Assembly (NCBI GenBank): GCA_016282315.1
Contig: JAEEKG010000034.1
Coordinates: 1-34,965 of the forward strand
Direction of reading: 5' to 3'
From: Clostridiales bacterium
Lineage (GTDB): Bacteria; Bacillota; Clostridia; Oscillospirales; CAG-272
DNA: 34,965 nt
The number at the start of each line of letters is the position of its first letter. Position 1 is the first letter of the stretch. Both the position numbers and the translations under genes were made by a program. The notes below the pieces were generated by a model. The model worked only from the letters and a program-made list of their open reading frames with translations. It ran no database searches and had not been told where the DNA came from. Shown here in pieces: positions 23,553-32,345 of the stretch.

Positions 23553-24656
23553 ATGGTTATTCAATTAGATGAGGCAAGACTCAAATTAAATGCGATGTTA
23601 AGCGATGTAGATGAACTGGCATCCGCATTGAAAATAGAAAAACTCAAAGAAACCATCCCTGTTCTTGAAGAAAAAACAACTGATCCTAATTTCTGGTCAA
23701 ATCCGGAACAATCTACAGCTGTTTTGCAGGAACTAAAAAGGGCTAAGGACAAAGTTGAGTTTATAGAAAAACTGAAAAGCAGAGTGGAAGATGACATAGC
23801 ACTTTGCGAAATGGGTATCGAAGCAGACGACGATGGTGATCTGGAAGAGATACAAAATGATGTCAAGGACATTGAAAAGACAATAGAAAACATGAGAATA
23901 GAAGCTCTGTTGTCAGGTCCTTACGACAAAAACAATGTCATAGTGTCTATTCACCCCGGTGCAGGCGGCACCGAAGCTCAGGACTGGGCAGAAATGCTGT
24001 ACAGAATGTACATGAGATGGGCTGAAAGACACGGATACAAAACAACATTGGTTGACTGGCTTGATGGAGATGAAGCAGGAATTAAGAGCGCAACATTCAC
24101 AGTTGAAGGTATCAATGCTTACGGATATCTTAAAAGTGAAAACGGGGTTCACAGACTTGTCAGAATATCTCCTTTTGATGCCTCGGGAAGAAGACATACT
24201 TCCTTTGCTTCAGTAGAAATAACTCCTGAAATAGATGATGATAAGAGTATCGAAATCAAGGATGAAGATATTGAAGTAACTGCCCACAGATCAAGCGGAG
24301 CAGGCGGACAGCACATCAACAAAACAGATTCAGCAATCAGAATAGTACATAAGCCCACAGGAATCGTTGTAGGTTGCCAGACAGAGAGAAGCCAGCTACA
24401 GAACAAAGAGACGGCTATGAAGATGTTAAGATCTAAACTGGCAGAGAAAAAGCGTGAAGAAGATATGGCCAAACTTGATGGAATCAGGGGCGAAAAAACT
24501 AATATCGAGTGGGGCTCTCAAATAAGATCTTATGTGTTTATGCCATATACTTTGGCCAAAGACGCAAGGACAGGATATGAAGACGGAGATATTACATCAG
24601 TCATGGATGGCGATATAGACGGATTCATCAATGCATATTTAAAGTACATTTCATAG
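23553..24656 (+). CDS. prfB: Peptide chain release factor 2
   Basis: RF2 ends translation at UAA and UGA. The recognition motif SPF lies in RISPFDASGRRHTSFASVEI and the catalytic GGQ is at residues 251-253 (SGAGGQHINKTDSA). The length of 367 is normal. Many bacterial prfB genes need a programmed +1 frameshift at an in-frame UGA near codon 25. Here that region reads straight through (ALKIEKLKE) without a stop, so no frameshift control exists. It lies 19 nt after rluB. Confidence 0.96.
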   Translation: MVIQLDEARLKLNAMLSDVDELASALKIEKLKETIPVLEEKTTDPNFWSNPEQSTAVLQELKRAKDKVEFIEKLKSRVEDDIALCEMGIEADDDGDLEEIQNDVKDIEKTIENMRIEALLSGPYDKNNVIVSIHPGAGGTEAQDWAEMLYRMYMRWAERHGYKTTLVDWLDGDEAGIKSATFTVEGINAYGYLKSENGVHRLVRISPFDASGRRHTSFASVEITPEIDDDKSIEIKDEDIEVTAHRSSGAGGQHINKTDSAIRIVHKPTGIVVGCQTERSQLQNKETAMKMLRSKLAEKKREEDMAKLDGIRGEKTNIEWGSQIRSYVFMPYTLAKDARTGYEDGDITSVMDGDIDGFINAYLKYIS

Positions 24657-24669
24657 GGAGGCAAATATA

Positions 24670-24954
24670 ATGAAAAAAACTAAATTTTACATAGGATTGG
24701 CTTTACTTGTTCAATCATTTGCAGCTATAGCAACATTTTTTGTTTGTTTAGTAAGAAAGAAAAATCTGTTTGCAGCAATCTCAGCAGCTTTGGGAATGGT
24801 TTCAGGAGTTGCGGGCGCATACATGCTCTATGAATGCAAAACAGAGAACAATCTTCTCAAAACAGGCGATGAACCAGAAGAGAGTCTGAGTGAATCTGTT
24901 GCAGAAGACGACGTAGACTTAGACAACAAAGAATTATTCGAAAGAGACGACTGA
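24670..24954 (+). CDS. Small two-helix membrane protein with acidic tail, unknown function
   Basis: The 94-residue protein has two transmembrane segments (about residues 7-27 and 33-52) linked by RKKN, which suggests a hairpin with both ends on the same side. An acidic tail (from about residue 56) follows, ending ELFERDD. I do not recognise a family. It has a GGGAGG ribosome binding site 13 nt after prfB. The 3' part (24823-24954) is repeated with changes at 25119-25251. Confidence 0.75.
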   Translation: MKKTKFYIGLALLVQSFAAIATFFVCLVRKKNLFAAISAALGMVSGVAGAYMLYECKTENNLLKTGDEPEESLSESVAEDDVDLDNKELFERDD

Positions 24955-24979
24955 GTGTTGCACTCACGTGGGGGTTAGC

Positions 24980-25075
24980 ATGAAATTCAAAATCATATTT
25001 ATTATTGTGGGATTGATACTCGCTGTAGCTTCGTTTGCGCTTCTCGAGTATCTTCATGCCAAGGGATATTTTTGA
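24980..25075 (+). CDS. Possible 31-residue single-pass membrane microprotein
   Basis: A short frame starts at ATG 24980 with GGGGG 5 nt upstream and encodes one hydrophobic helix (IIFIIVGLILAVASFALLEY) with a short tail HAKGYF. It sits between the two copies of the duplicated segment. Size, ribosome binding site and membrane-helix composition make it plausible, but so short a frame can occur by chance. Confidence 0.45.
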   Translation: MKFKIIFIIVGLILAVASFALLEYLHAKGYF

Positions 25076-25103
25076 TAAAAATTATTCTCTAATCATATTT
25101 GTT

Positions 25104-25120
25104 CACCAATATAATTGGTG
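25104..25120. repeat. Perfect inverted repeat at the edge of the duplicated segment
   Basis: CACCAAT (25104-25110) and ATTGGTG (25114-25120) are separated by ATA. No T tract follows, so it is not a usual terminator. It lies exactly where similarity to the upstream copy begins. Confidence 0.6.
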
Positions 25121-25251
25121 CTCTTGATGAATGCAAAACAGAGAACAATCTTCTCAAAACAGGCGATGAACCTGATGAGAGTCTGAGTGAATCAGTTGCA
25201 GAAGACGATATAGATATTGACAGCAAAGAAATTTTTGAGCGAGATGAATGA
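25119..25251 (+). pseudogene. Duplicated 3' fragment of the small membrane protein gene
   Basis: This copies 24823-24954 at roughly 85-90% by eye. The frame is kept (DECKTENNLLKTGDEPDESL then SESVAEDDIDIDSKEIFERDE and a stop), with mostly conservative changes, but the two transmembrane segments and a plausible start codon are missing. It is therefore a gene remnant or a recombined paralog. The retained frame suggests it was once part of a full second copy. Confidence 0.7.
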
Positions 25252-25255
25252 TTAC

Positions 25256-25279
25256 ATCCCCTGTTTTCAGGGAATTTTT
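25256..25279 (+). terminator. Weak terminator after the duplicated fragment
   Basis: CCCTG/CAGGG around a TTTT loop, followed by AATTTTT. The stem is only five or six pairs. Confidence 0.4.
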
Positions 25280-25294
25280 CACGGGTGTTTATAA

Positions 25295-26041
25295 ATGAAT
25301 GTTTTTATTGGATATGCTTTTATTTTCATAATCGGCTCAGTGCTGGGATGGATAATAGAAGTATTTTTCAGAAGGTTTTTTTCTAGTGCCAACCCAGAAA
25401 GAAAGTGGTTAAATCCCGGTCTTTGTACTGGTCCATACCTTCCTCTATACGGAACGGGACTGGTATTATTGTACCTTCTTTCTTCGCTGGACAAAGTTGA
25501 GTTTACAAGCGTAAAAGCAATCAATCTAATTATCATGTTTGCAATTATGTCTGTATCCATTACAGCAACAGAGTTTCTTTTCGGATTTGTTCCTTTGAAA
25601 TTCAACAAAGTCAGACTGTGGGATTATTCGGATAGATGGGGTAATGTTATGGGATTGATATGCCCAAAATTTTCACTTGTCTGGACTATACTGGGAGTAG
25701 GGTACTATTTCCTTTTACACAAACATTTTGTAGTTATTTTTGAGTGGGCAGGACAGGGAAACCTGGCAGTTGTTTTTGCTATGGGACTGTTTTACGGCAT
25801 CATGCTCATAGATGTTTGCGTATCTATGCAATTAATGTCCAAACTCAAGAAATTTGCTGTTGAAAACAATATCGTCGTCAAGTATGAGGAGATCAAAGTC
25901 AACATCAGAAATTTCAAAGAAAAACAAAAAGAAAAATATCATTTTCTTTTCCCATTCCATTCAAGCAGGCCGCTGTCTGAGCATTTGAGCGACTGGAAAA
26001 AGTCTGTTGAAGATATAGTAAATAGAAGGAAAAGCAAATAA
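25295..26041 (+). CDS. PF06541-type membrane protein (annotated 'putative ABC transporter permease')
   Basis: The 248-residue protein has about five transmembrane segments. Family motifs are GSVLGWIIEVFFRR, WLNPGLCTGPYLPLYGTG, KVRLWDYSDRWGNVMG and ICPKFSLVWTILG. A basic cytoplasmic tail follows, with HSSRPLSEHL near the end. Databases name the family a type IV ABC transporter permease, but no ATPase subunit for it is present here and the transport role is unproven. The ATG at 25295 has only a weak upstream site (GGGTG). Confidence 0.8.
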   Translation: MNVFIGYAFIFIIGSVLGWIIEVFFRRFFSSANPERKWLNPGLCTGPYLPLYGTGLVLLYLLSSLDKVEFTSVKAINLIIMFAIMSVSITATEFLFGFVPLKFNKVRLWDYSDRWGNVMGLICPKFSLVWTILGVGYYFLLHKHFVVIFEWAGQGNLAVVFAMGLFYGIMLIDVCVSMQLMSKLKKFAVENNIVVKYEEIKVNIRNFKEKQKEKYHFLFPFHSSRPLSEHLSDWKKSVEDIVNRRKSK

Positions 26042-26065
26042 TATTTGTACTTAAAATATAATATA

Positions 26066-26094
26066 TTGACATAAACATACTAAAATGGTATGAT
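26066..26094 (+). promoter_or_regulatory. Consensus sigma-A promoter of the suf operon
   Basis: A perfect TTGACA (26066-26071), 17 bp, then TATGAT (26089-26094). Transcription would start near 26101, about 65 nt before sufC. Confidence 0.8.
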
Positions 26095-26104
26095 TATAAA
26101 CAAG

Positions 26105-26137
26105 AAAAGACATTTCTTTTTGGAATGTCTTTTTTTC
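26105..26137 (+). terminator. Hairpin with T tract between the PF06541 gene and sufC (terminator or attenuator)
   Basis: AAAGACATT (26106-26114) pairs with AATGTCTTT (26124-26132), followed by a T run. It ends upstream transcription, but because the suf promoter lies before it, it is also at the very 5' end of the suf mRNA. A second AAAAGAC at about 26140-26146 could pair with the 3' arm instead. Confidence 0.65.
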
Positions 26138-26165
26138 ACGAAAAGACTACCGAAAGGATTTATAT

Positions 26166-26930
26166 ATGGCAGAGAACGGATCTATGCTTTTGGATGTTAA
26201 AAAAGTTACAGCAGGAGCGGGAGAAAAAACAATTTTAAACGGACTTTCACTTAAAATTAATGTTGGAGAAACACACGTAATTATGGGACCAAATGGCGCG
26301 GGAAAGTCTACACTTGGACATACAATTATGGGAAGTCCCGAATACAGCATCAAAAAGGGCAAGATTATTTATAAAGATACGGACATAACAGGGTTATCTG
26401 CAGACAAGAGAGCGAAACTTGGAATATTTATGACTTTCCAGGACCCTATTGAAGTGCCCGGTATTACTTTGTCTGCTTTTATCCGCAACTCAATTCATGA
26501 GATGACAGGAAAACCAATAAAGATAGGCGAATTCAACAAGAAATTGTCTGCTTACATGGATTTACTTAAAATGGATCAATCATATGCTCAGAGAGATCTT
26601 AATGTAGGTTTTTCGGGCGGAGAAAAGAAAAAGGCAGAAATACTTCAAATGCTTATGCTCAATCCGGAATTGGTTATTCTGGATGAGACGGATTCTGGTC
26701 TGGATGTTGATGCAGTTAGAACTGTATCTGAAGGTGTTGCCGAATTTGTTAAAAACCATGACAAGTCTTTGCTTATTATCACACATACAACAAAGATTAC
26801 AGAAGCTTTGAACGTCGATTACACTCATGTATTGGTTGGAGGAACAATCGTAAAGACAGGGTCCGGAAAACTGATAGATGAAATCAACAAAGATGGTTTT
26901 GACAAGTATATTAAGGTTGGTGAAAACTGA
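26166..26930 (+). CDS. sufC: Fe-S cluster assembly ATPase SufC
   Basis: SufC is the ABC-type ATPase of the SufBCD scaffold. Walker A is GPNGAGKST, the Q-loop is MTFQDP, the signature is FSGGEKKK, and Walker B is VILDETDSGLD followed by the H-loop ITH. The length of 254 is standard. It opens the suf operon, and its stop overlaps the sufB start by one base (TGATG). No iron or redox regulator gene lies beside it. Confidence 0.97.
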   Translation: MAENGSMLLDVKKVTAGAGEKTILNGLSLKINVGETHVIMGPNGAGKSTLGHTIMGSPEYSIKKGKIIYKDTDITGLSADKRAKLGIFMTFQDPIEVPGITLSAFIRNSIHEMTGKPIKIGEFNKKLSAYMDLLKMDQSYAQRDLNVGFSGGEKKKAEILQMLMLNPELVILDETDSGLDVDAVRTVSEGVAEFVKNHDKSLLIITHTTKITEALNVDYTHVLVGGTIVKTGSGKLIDEINKDGFDKYIKVGEN

Positions 26931-28339
26931 TGCCGGATAAATCAAAAATTGTAGAAACAGACAGAAGTCTCTATGATTTCAGATATGAAGAGAACTCTAA
27001 GGACTACCACAGAGAAGAGTCCGGTATTACAAGAGAAATTGTTGAAAACATATCTAAAGAAAAAGATGATCCCGAGTGGATGAGAGACTTCAGACTTCAT
27101 TGTCTGGATATTTATAACAATACAGATATGCCTAATTGGGGACCTGACACATCAGGACTTGATATGAACAAAATTGCGGCATATGTAAGACACAAAGCAG
27201 GTATGAAATCCGACTGGGAAGATGTGCCTCAGGAAATCAAGGACACATTTGAAAGGCTCGGTATACCTCAGGCGGAAAGGCTGTCTTTAGCCGGAGTTGG
27301 CGCACAATATGACTCAGAACTTGTTTACCACAATCTTAGAAAAGAAGTGGCAGAGACAGGCGTAGTTTATACAGATCTTGAAAGCGCCATGAAGGGCGAA
27401 TACGAAGAAATGATTAAAACTCATTTCATGAAACTCGTTCCTCCGACAGATCACAAATATGCAGCTCTACACGGAGCAGTGTGGTCAGGCGGCTCATTTG
27501 TTTATGTACCTAAGGGCGTAAAAGTAGATATTCCTCTTCAGTCATATTTCAGACTGAATGCAGCAGGGGCAGGCCAGTTTGAGCACACACTCATTATTGT
27601 TGATGAAGGTGCGGATTTGCATTTCATAGAGGGTTGTTCTGCACCTAAATACAACGTTGCAAATCTTCACGCAGGATGCGTTGAATTGTATGTAGGAAAG
27701 AACGCTAAACTTAGGTATTCAACAATCGAAAACTGGTCAAAGAACATGTACAACCTTAACACAAAGCGCGCCATTGTCGAAGAAAACGGCATTATGGAGT
27801 GGGTTTCAGGTTCGTTTGGTTCTCATGTTTCGTATTTATATCCTACTACTATCCTGAAGGGCGAAAACTCCAAGATGGATTATACAGGTATAACTTTTTC
27901 AGGAGCAGGTCAAGACTTGGATACTGGTGCAAAAGTAATTCATCAAGCACCCAATACTACATCTGTAATGGCCTCTAAATCCATAGCAAAGGATGGAGGA
28001 ATAGGCACATTCAGAAGCAGTGTGGTTATTACTTCAAAAGCAATCAATTCAAAAGCAAGTGTTTCTTGTGATTCGCTTATGCTCGACAGCATATCAAGAG
28101 CTGACACAATTCCAGCAATGGATATCAGAACAGACAAAGCGGATGTCGGTCATGAAGCCAGAATCGGTAGAATAAGCGATGAGGCAGTGTATTATCTGAT
28201 GTCAAGAGGCATTAAAGAAGCTGATGCAAGAGCGCTTATAGTTAGCGGTTTTGCTGACTCCGTTTCAAAAGAGTTGCCGCTGGAATACGCAGTTGAAATG
28301 AACAATCTCATTAAACTTGAGATGAATGGAAATATGTAA
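26930..28339 (+). CDS. sufB: Fe-S cluster assembly scaffold SufB
   Basis: SufB is the scaffold on which Fe-S clusters are built in the SufBC2D complex. The 469 residues carry the SufB N-terminal region (EWMRDFRLHCLDIY, MPNWGPD) and the beta-helical core (FVYVPKGVKVDIPLQSYFR, FIEGCSAPKYNVANLHAGCVEL). The C-terminal part has ASVSCDSLMLD, with the conserved cysteine, and DVGHEARIGRISDEAVYYLMSRG. It is full length. It is joined to sufC by a one-base overlap and followed after 11 nt by sufD with GGGGTG upstream. Confidence 0.97.
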   Translation: MPDKSKIVETDRSLYDFRYEENSKDYHREESGITREIVENISKEKDDPEWMRDFRLHCLDIYNNTDMPNWGPDTSGLDMNKIAAYVRHKAGMKSDWEDVPQEIKDTFERLGIPQAERLSLAGVGAQYDSELVYHNLRKEVAETGVVYTDLESAMKGEYEEMIKTHFMKLVPPTDHKYAALHGAVWSGGSFVYVPKGVKVDIPLQSYFRLNAAGAGQFEHTLIIVDEGADLHFIEGCSAPKYNVANLHAGCVELYVGKNAKLRYSTIENWSKNMYNLNTKRAIVEENGIMEWVSGSFGSHVSYLYPTTILKGENSKMDYTGITFSGAGQDLDTGAKVIHQAPNTTSVMASKSIAKDGGIGTFRSSVVITSKAINSKASVSCDSLMLDSISRADTIPAMDIRTDKADVGHEARIGRISDEAVYYLMSRGIKEADARALIVSGFADSVSKELPLEYAVEMNNLIKLEMNGNM

Positions 28340-28350
28340 GGGGTGATATT

Positions 28351-29382
28351 ATGGCAGATCAAATAAGAGTTAATTCACTTCCTTCAAATACTTTCAGATA
28401 TCTCAAAGTAAATGATTCGGTTTTGGATTTGTCGGGATTGTCTCTGAAAAAGCAAAAAGATAATGTGAATTCTAAGATTAGAAAAGCTTTCTCACAAATC
28501 AAGACAGGCATGGGCAAAGAGATAGATTCTTTGACAGATGAATATGCAAAAAAAGAATTGGTGCAGATTAAAAAAGATGAAGAAAAAACTATAAAAATAT
28601 CTGATTTTGAATCATTGAATGGTTTTTTATTCGATATAGACAACAATTCCAGACTTAATGTCATTTTTGATTGTTCCAGCTTCAATGATGACTGTCTGCT
28701 TGGAATAAGCACTAAATTCATTTTAAAAGAGAACTCAAAAGTTAAGTTGACTGTTGTTCAGATGCTTAATAGCAAAAAGAATTTTTTCTTTGATGTAGGT
28801 GCTGAATTATCTAAAGAAGCATCTTTTGAATTCTTGAGTGTTGTTCTCGGCGGAAAGGACAGTTACATCGGATGTAATATTGCTTTGAAAGGCGATAGTT
28901 CTTCATTTAAGAGCAGTACGGGATATATCGTTAAGGCCGGTCAGTCTCTTGATATGAATTATGTGTCTGATCAATATTCAAAAAAGACAAAGAGCAATAT
29001 TGATGTAAGCGGAGTACTTGGAGAAAAAGGTTCAAAAACATTCAGAGGAACAATCGATTTCAAAGTCGGTGCTTCAGGTTCAACAGGAGCTGAAACTGAA
29101 AACGTCCTGACAATAGGGGAAGATATTATTAACAAGAGCGTACCATTAATATTGTGCGGAGAAGAAGACGTTGAAGGTCAGCATGGAGCTTCAATAGGCA
29201 GCTTGTCTGATGAAATCCTCTATTATATGAACAGCAGAGGAATCGACAGAAATACTGCAATAAAGATGGCTTCTTACGCCAATGTTATGAGGACTGCTTC
29301 TCAAATTGAAGATAAGCAATTAGTTGAGAAGATAGAAAAACATATAGACAAATCTTTTGATGGAGTTAAAAATGGATTATAG
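28351..29382 (+). CDS. sufD: Fe-S cluster assembly protein SufD
   Basis: SufD pairs with SufB and helps deliver iron to the scaffold. It is shorter and more divergent than SufB (343 residues). The C-terminal SufBD core is recognisable: SSSFKSSTGYIVKAGQSLDM, KTFRGTIDFKVGASGSTG, and EGQHGASIGSLSDEILYYMNSRGI with the conserved histidine. The N-terminal 100 residues are weakly conserved. It overlaps sufS by 11 nt. Confidence 0.92.
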   Translation: MADQIRVNSLPSNTFRYLKVNDSVLDLSGLSLKKQKDNVNSKIRKAFSQIKTGMGKEIDSLTDEYAKKELVQIKKDEEKTIKISDFESLNGFLFDIDNNSRLNVIFDCSSFNDDCLLGISTKFILKENSKVKLTVVQMLNSKKNFFFDVGAELSKEASFEFLSVVLGGKDSYIGCNIALKGDSSSFKSSTGYIVKAGQSLDMNYVSDQYSKKTKSNIDVSGVLGEKGSKTFRGTIDFKVGASGSTGAETENVLTIGEDIINKSVPLILCGEEDVEGQHGASIGSLSDEILYYMNSRGIDRNTAIKMASYANVMRTASQIEDKQLVEKIEKHIDKSFDGVKNGL

Positions 29383-30580
29383 AGGACATTTTCCTATATT
29401 CAAAAACAATAATTCTGTATATTTAGACAATGCTGCAACATCTCAAAGACCAGGGTGTGTTATAGATGCTGTTTCAGATTTCTATGCTTACAGCAACGCA
29501 AATCCTTTGAGAGGATTGTATGATTTGAGCATGAAAGCAACAAAAAAATACGAAGATGCAAGAAAAAAGGTTGCAGATTTTCTAGGTGCTCAAAGTCCGT
29601 CTGAAATTATTTTTACAAGAAATACAACAGAGTCTATTAATCTTGCCGCATACAGCTATGGTGATGAATACATAAAAGAAGGCGATGATATCGTTATAAG
29701 TGTTATGGAACATCACAGCAATCTTCTTCCATGGCAGAGATTGGCAAAAAACAAACATGCAAATCTCGTTTTTATGGAACCCAAAGAGAATGGTGTTATA
29801 GAAGACGACGAGATTGAAAATAAAATTGGCAAGCAAACTAAGATTGTTGCAATAGCTCAAACGTCTAATGTTTTAGGAATAGAAAATCCTATAGAAAGAA
29901 TAATTGAGCGAGCTCATCAAATGGGTGCTGTCGTACTCATAGATGGCGCTCAATCAGTTCCTCACAAAAAAGTAAATGTAAAAGAACTAGATGCAGATAT
30001 GTTTGCTTTTTCCGGACACAAAATGATGGGGCCTATGGGTGTTGGCGTTCTCTACGTTAAAAATAGTATCATGGAAAAAATGAAACCATTTTTGATGGGT
30101 GGAGAAATGATAGAATACGTGACTAGGGAAGAAGCAACGTTTGCTGAGCTTCCTCACAAATTTGAAGCCGGTACCGTAAATGCAGCTGACGCTTATGGAC
30201 TTAGTGTAGCTATAGATTTTATTAACAAGGTCGGTTATGACTATATTGAAAAGAAAGACACAGAACTGACTCAAAGAATAATAAATGGCATGCAAGCTAT
30301 GGGTCACATTACAGTTTACGGACATGAAGACCCATCAAAACATAATGGAATCGTGACATTTAATGTTGAAGGCGTGCACCCTCATGATGTATCATCAATA
30401 TTGAATGAGGATGGAGTTTGCATCAGAGCGGGACACCATTGCGCACAACCCTTGATGCAGTTCATGAAAGTAGGCTCAACAGCCAGAGCAAGTGTATATT
30501 TTTATAACACTAGTGAAGAAGTAGATAAATTCCTGGACTGTTTGTCAAAAGTCAGGGAGGTTTGCGGATATGGAACTTAA
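29372..30580 (+). CDS. sufS: Cysteine desulfurase SufS
   Basis: SufS takes sulfur from cysteine as a persulfide using pyridoxal phosphate. The PLP lysine is K217 in SGHKMMGPMGVG, and the active-site cysteine is C357 in RAGHHCAQP, the short-loop type typical of SufS (group II). VLIDGAQSVPH and ISVMEHHSN are also present. ATG 29372 has GGAG 6 nt upstream and is preferred to upstream TTG and ATG codons inside sufD. The resulting 402 residues are the normal length. It overlaps sufU by 11 nt. Confidence 0.96.
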   Translation: MDYRGHFPIFKNNNSVYLDNAATSQRPGCVIDAVSDFYAYSNANPLRGLYDLSMKATKKYEDARKKVADFLGAQSPSEIIFTRNTTESINLAAYSYGDEYIKEGDDIVISVMEHHSNLLPWQRLAKNKHANLVFMEPKENGVIEDDEIENKIGKQTKIVAIAQTSNVLGIENPIERIIERAHQMGAVVLIDGAQSVPHKKVNVKELDADMFAFSGHKMMGPMGVGVLYVKNSIMEKMKPFLMGGEMIEYVTREEATFAELPHKFEAGTVNAADAYGLSVAIDFINKVGYDYIEKKDTELTQRIINGMQAMGHITVYGHEDPSKHNGIVTFNVEGVHPHDVSSILNEDGVCIRAGHHCAQPLMQFMKVGSTARASVYFYNTSEEVDKFLDCLSKVREVCGYGT

Positions 30581-31001
30581 ATCTTTATACAGAGAAATCG
30601 TAAATGAACATAATTTAAGACCTTCACATAAGGCTGCAATAGAGAATCCGGACCTGGTGCTCAGGGGAGTAAACCCAAGTTGCGGAGATGATATTTCTCT
30701 TCAGTTGAAATTTGAAGGTGATGTCATTTCAGATGCGGGTTTTGTCGGGACGGGATGTGCCATTTCTCAGGCATCAGCTGATATTATGATAGACAATATA
30801 ATCGGTCTGAACAAAGAAGAGGCTTTAAAGCAAGCAGAATTATTCATGAGTATGATTAAAGGCGAAGCTTTATCTGAAATCCAATTTGATGAATTGGGTG
30901 AAGCATCAGCATTGCAAGATATTTCACATATGCCGGCCAGGGTCAAATGTGCCGAGCTTGGATGGAGAACAATGAAAGAAATGGTAGAAAAAAACAATTA
31001 G
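30570..31001 (+). CDS. sufU: SufU sulfur-transfer protein
   Basis: SufU is a zinc-dependent sulfurtransferase that accepts sulfur from SufS in Gram-positive bacteria. The conserved ligands are C38 (NPSCGDD, with D40), C63 (GTGCAIS) and C127 (RVKCAEL). The length of 143 matches. The region between the second and third cysteines carries the insertion typical of SufU as opposed to IscU. Its stop codon is embedded in the AGGAG ribosome binding site of the first serpin gene. Confidence 0.95.
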   Translation: MELKSLYREIVNEHNLRPSHKAAIENPDLVLRGVNPSCGDDISLQLKFEGDVISDAGFVGTGCAISQASADIMIDNIIGLNKEEALKQAELFMSMIKGEALSEIQFDELGEASALQDISHMPARVKCAELGWRTMKEMVEKNN

Positions 31002-31011
31002 GAGTTTTGTT

Positions 31012-32295
31012 ATGAGAAAATTCATTTTAATTACAGTAAGTTTGTTGCTTTCAATCTGCATTTTGTTTACCAGTGTTTCATGCACAGTTAACCCGATTAC
31101 TCCGAAATACCAAGATAAAGATATTTCAGTGGAGAATCTTCTTGGAAAATATTCAAGCAGAACAGATAAAAGCGGCATTCAGGTTACACAAGACTTTAAG
31201 GATGCGTTGGTTCAGTTTTCTTTTGACATATGCAAAGCTGTAACAAAAAAAGATGGCAATAATGTTGCAATGTCACCTTTGTCTATTTACATATGCCTTG
31301 CAATGATAGCAAACGGAGCCGATGGAGATACCAAGGCTCAGATGGAAGATGTATTGGGCATGAGTATTGCTGATATAAACAAGGGTCTATATGCTTTGCT
31401 CAATGGCTTTACTTCGAGCGAGAATTGCAAATTGGACATAGCAAATTCTGTTTGGTTCAAAGATGATAACATACTTAAGATTCAGGAGAGTTATTTACAG
31501 GAAATAGCTGACTGGTACGAATCTGAGATATATAAGGCTCCTTTTGACAAGCAAACTCTTGAAGATGTAAACAATTGGTCAAGCAATAAAACCAAGGGTT
31601 TAATTGACAAAATTCTTGACTATATATTGGATAATGACGAAGCATTCATTTTGAATGCAGTTTTGTTTGATGCAAAATGGAGAGACGAATACACAAGCAA
31701 AGACATATTGAACAATTACAAATTCAATAACATAGACAAGACAACCACAACAGTGACTATGCTCAAATCTGAAGAACATGTTGTATTTATGGGCACAGAC
31801 TACATAGGCACAAAGAAGGACTATGACGGGCAAAAATACAGTTTCGTTGTTCTTTTACCTAATGAGGATGTTGATTTTTATGAGTTTGTTAATTTCCTTG
31901 ACAAAGAAAAATGGAATGAAATAATGACGGTGGACAAGAATCCTGTGACAGTCAGTCTGTTAATGCCTGAATTTGAGGTTAAAACCGACATGATGCTCAA
32001 TCCTGCTCTTCAAATGTTGGGAATTAAAGATGCATTCGGAAATAAAGCAAACTTCGGAAAAATGGCCGAAATAACACCTGATTGTGATTTGTACCTATCA
32101 AGAGTAATACAAAGAGCGTATGTCAAAGTTGACAGAGTAGGGACAAAAGCTGCAGCATCAACTATAGGTGCAATGACAAATAAATCTGCTTCTAATCCTC
32201 AAACAATTATAGTTGACAGACCTTACGTATACGCAATTATCGACAATGATACTAATTGTCCGATTTTTGTTGGACTTAATGTCAAGTTCAGTTGA
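31012..32295 (+). CDS. Lipoprotein serpin (serine protease inhibitor), copy 1
   Basis: A lipoprotein signal peptide with lipobox TSVSC (Cys at about residue 24) precedes a full serpin domain (about 60-427). Serpin signatures are NVAMSPLSIYICLAMIANGADG, IANSVWFKD, LNAVLFDAKW and the C-terminal DRPYVYAIIDN. The reactive loop hinge GTKAAASTIG has small residues, as in inhibitory serpins. Counting from the hinge glycine as P15, P1 would be Lys, followed by Ser. It should trap a target protease outside the cell while tethered to the membrane. It begins 10 nt after sufU with no terminator between. Confidence 0.93.
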   Translation: MRKFILITVSLLLSICILFTSVSCTVNPITPKYQDKDISVENLLGKYSSRTDKSGIQVTQDFKDALVQFSFDICKAVTKKDGNNVAMSPLSIYICLAMIANGADGDTKAQMEDVLGMSIADINKGLYALLNGFTSSENCKLDIANSVWFKDDNILKIQESYLQEIADWYESEIYKAPFDKQTLEDVNNWSSNKTKGLIDKILDYILDNDEAFILNAVLFDAKWRDEYTSKDILNNYKFNNIDKTTTTVTMLKSEEHVVFMGTDYIGTKKDYDGQKYSFVVLLPNEDVDFYEFVNFLDKEKWNEIMTVDKNPVTVSLLMPEFEVKTDMMLNPALQMLGIKDAFGNKANFGKMAEITPDCDLYLSRVIQRAYVKVDRVGTKAAASTIGAMTNKSASNPQTIIVDRPYVYAIIDNDTNCPIFVGLNVKFS

Positions 32296-32345
32296 TGAGA
32301 TTTTTTAATCATTTGTTCGTCAAAGCTATGTAGGAGGAAGATAAT

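Noticed and set aside
25104-25120. Terminator at the CACCAAT/ATTGGTG hairpin
   Set aside because: The stem is perfect, but no run of T residues follows it.
31600-31833. Cys/Val-rich open frame opposite serpin 1
   Set aside because: It lies inside a well-supported serpin gene on the other strand and has no start signals.
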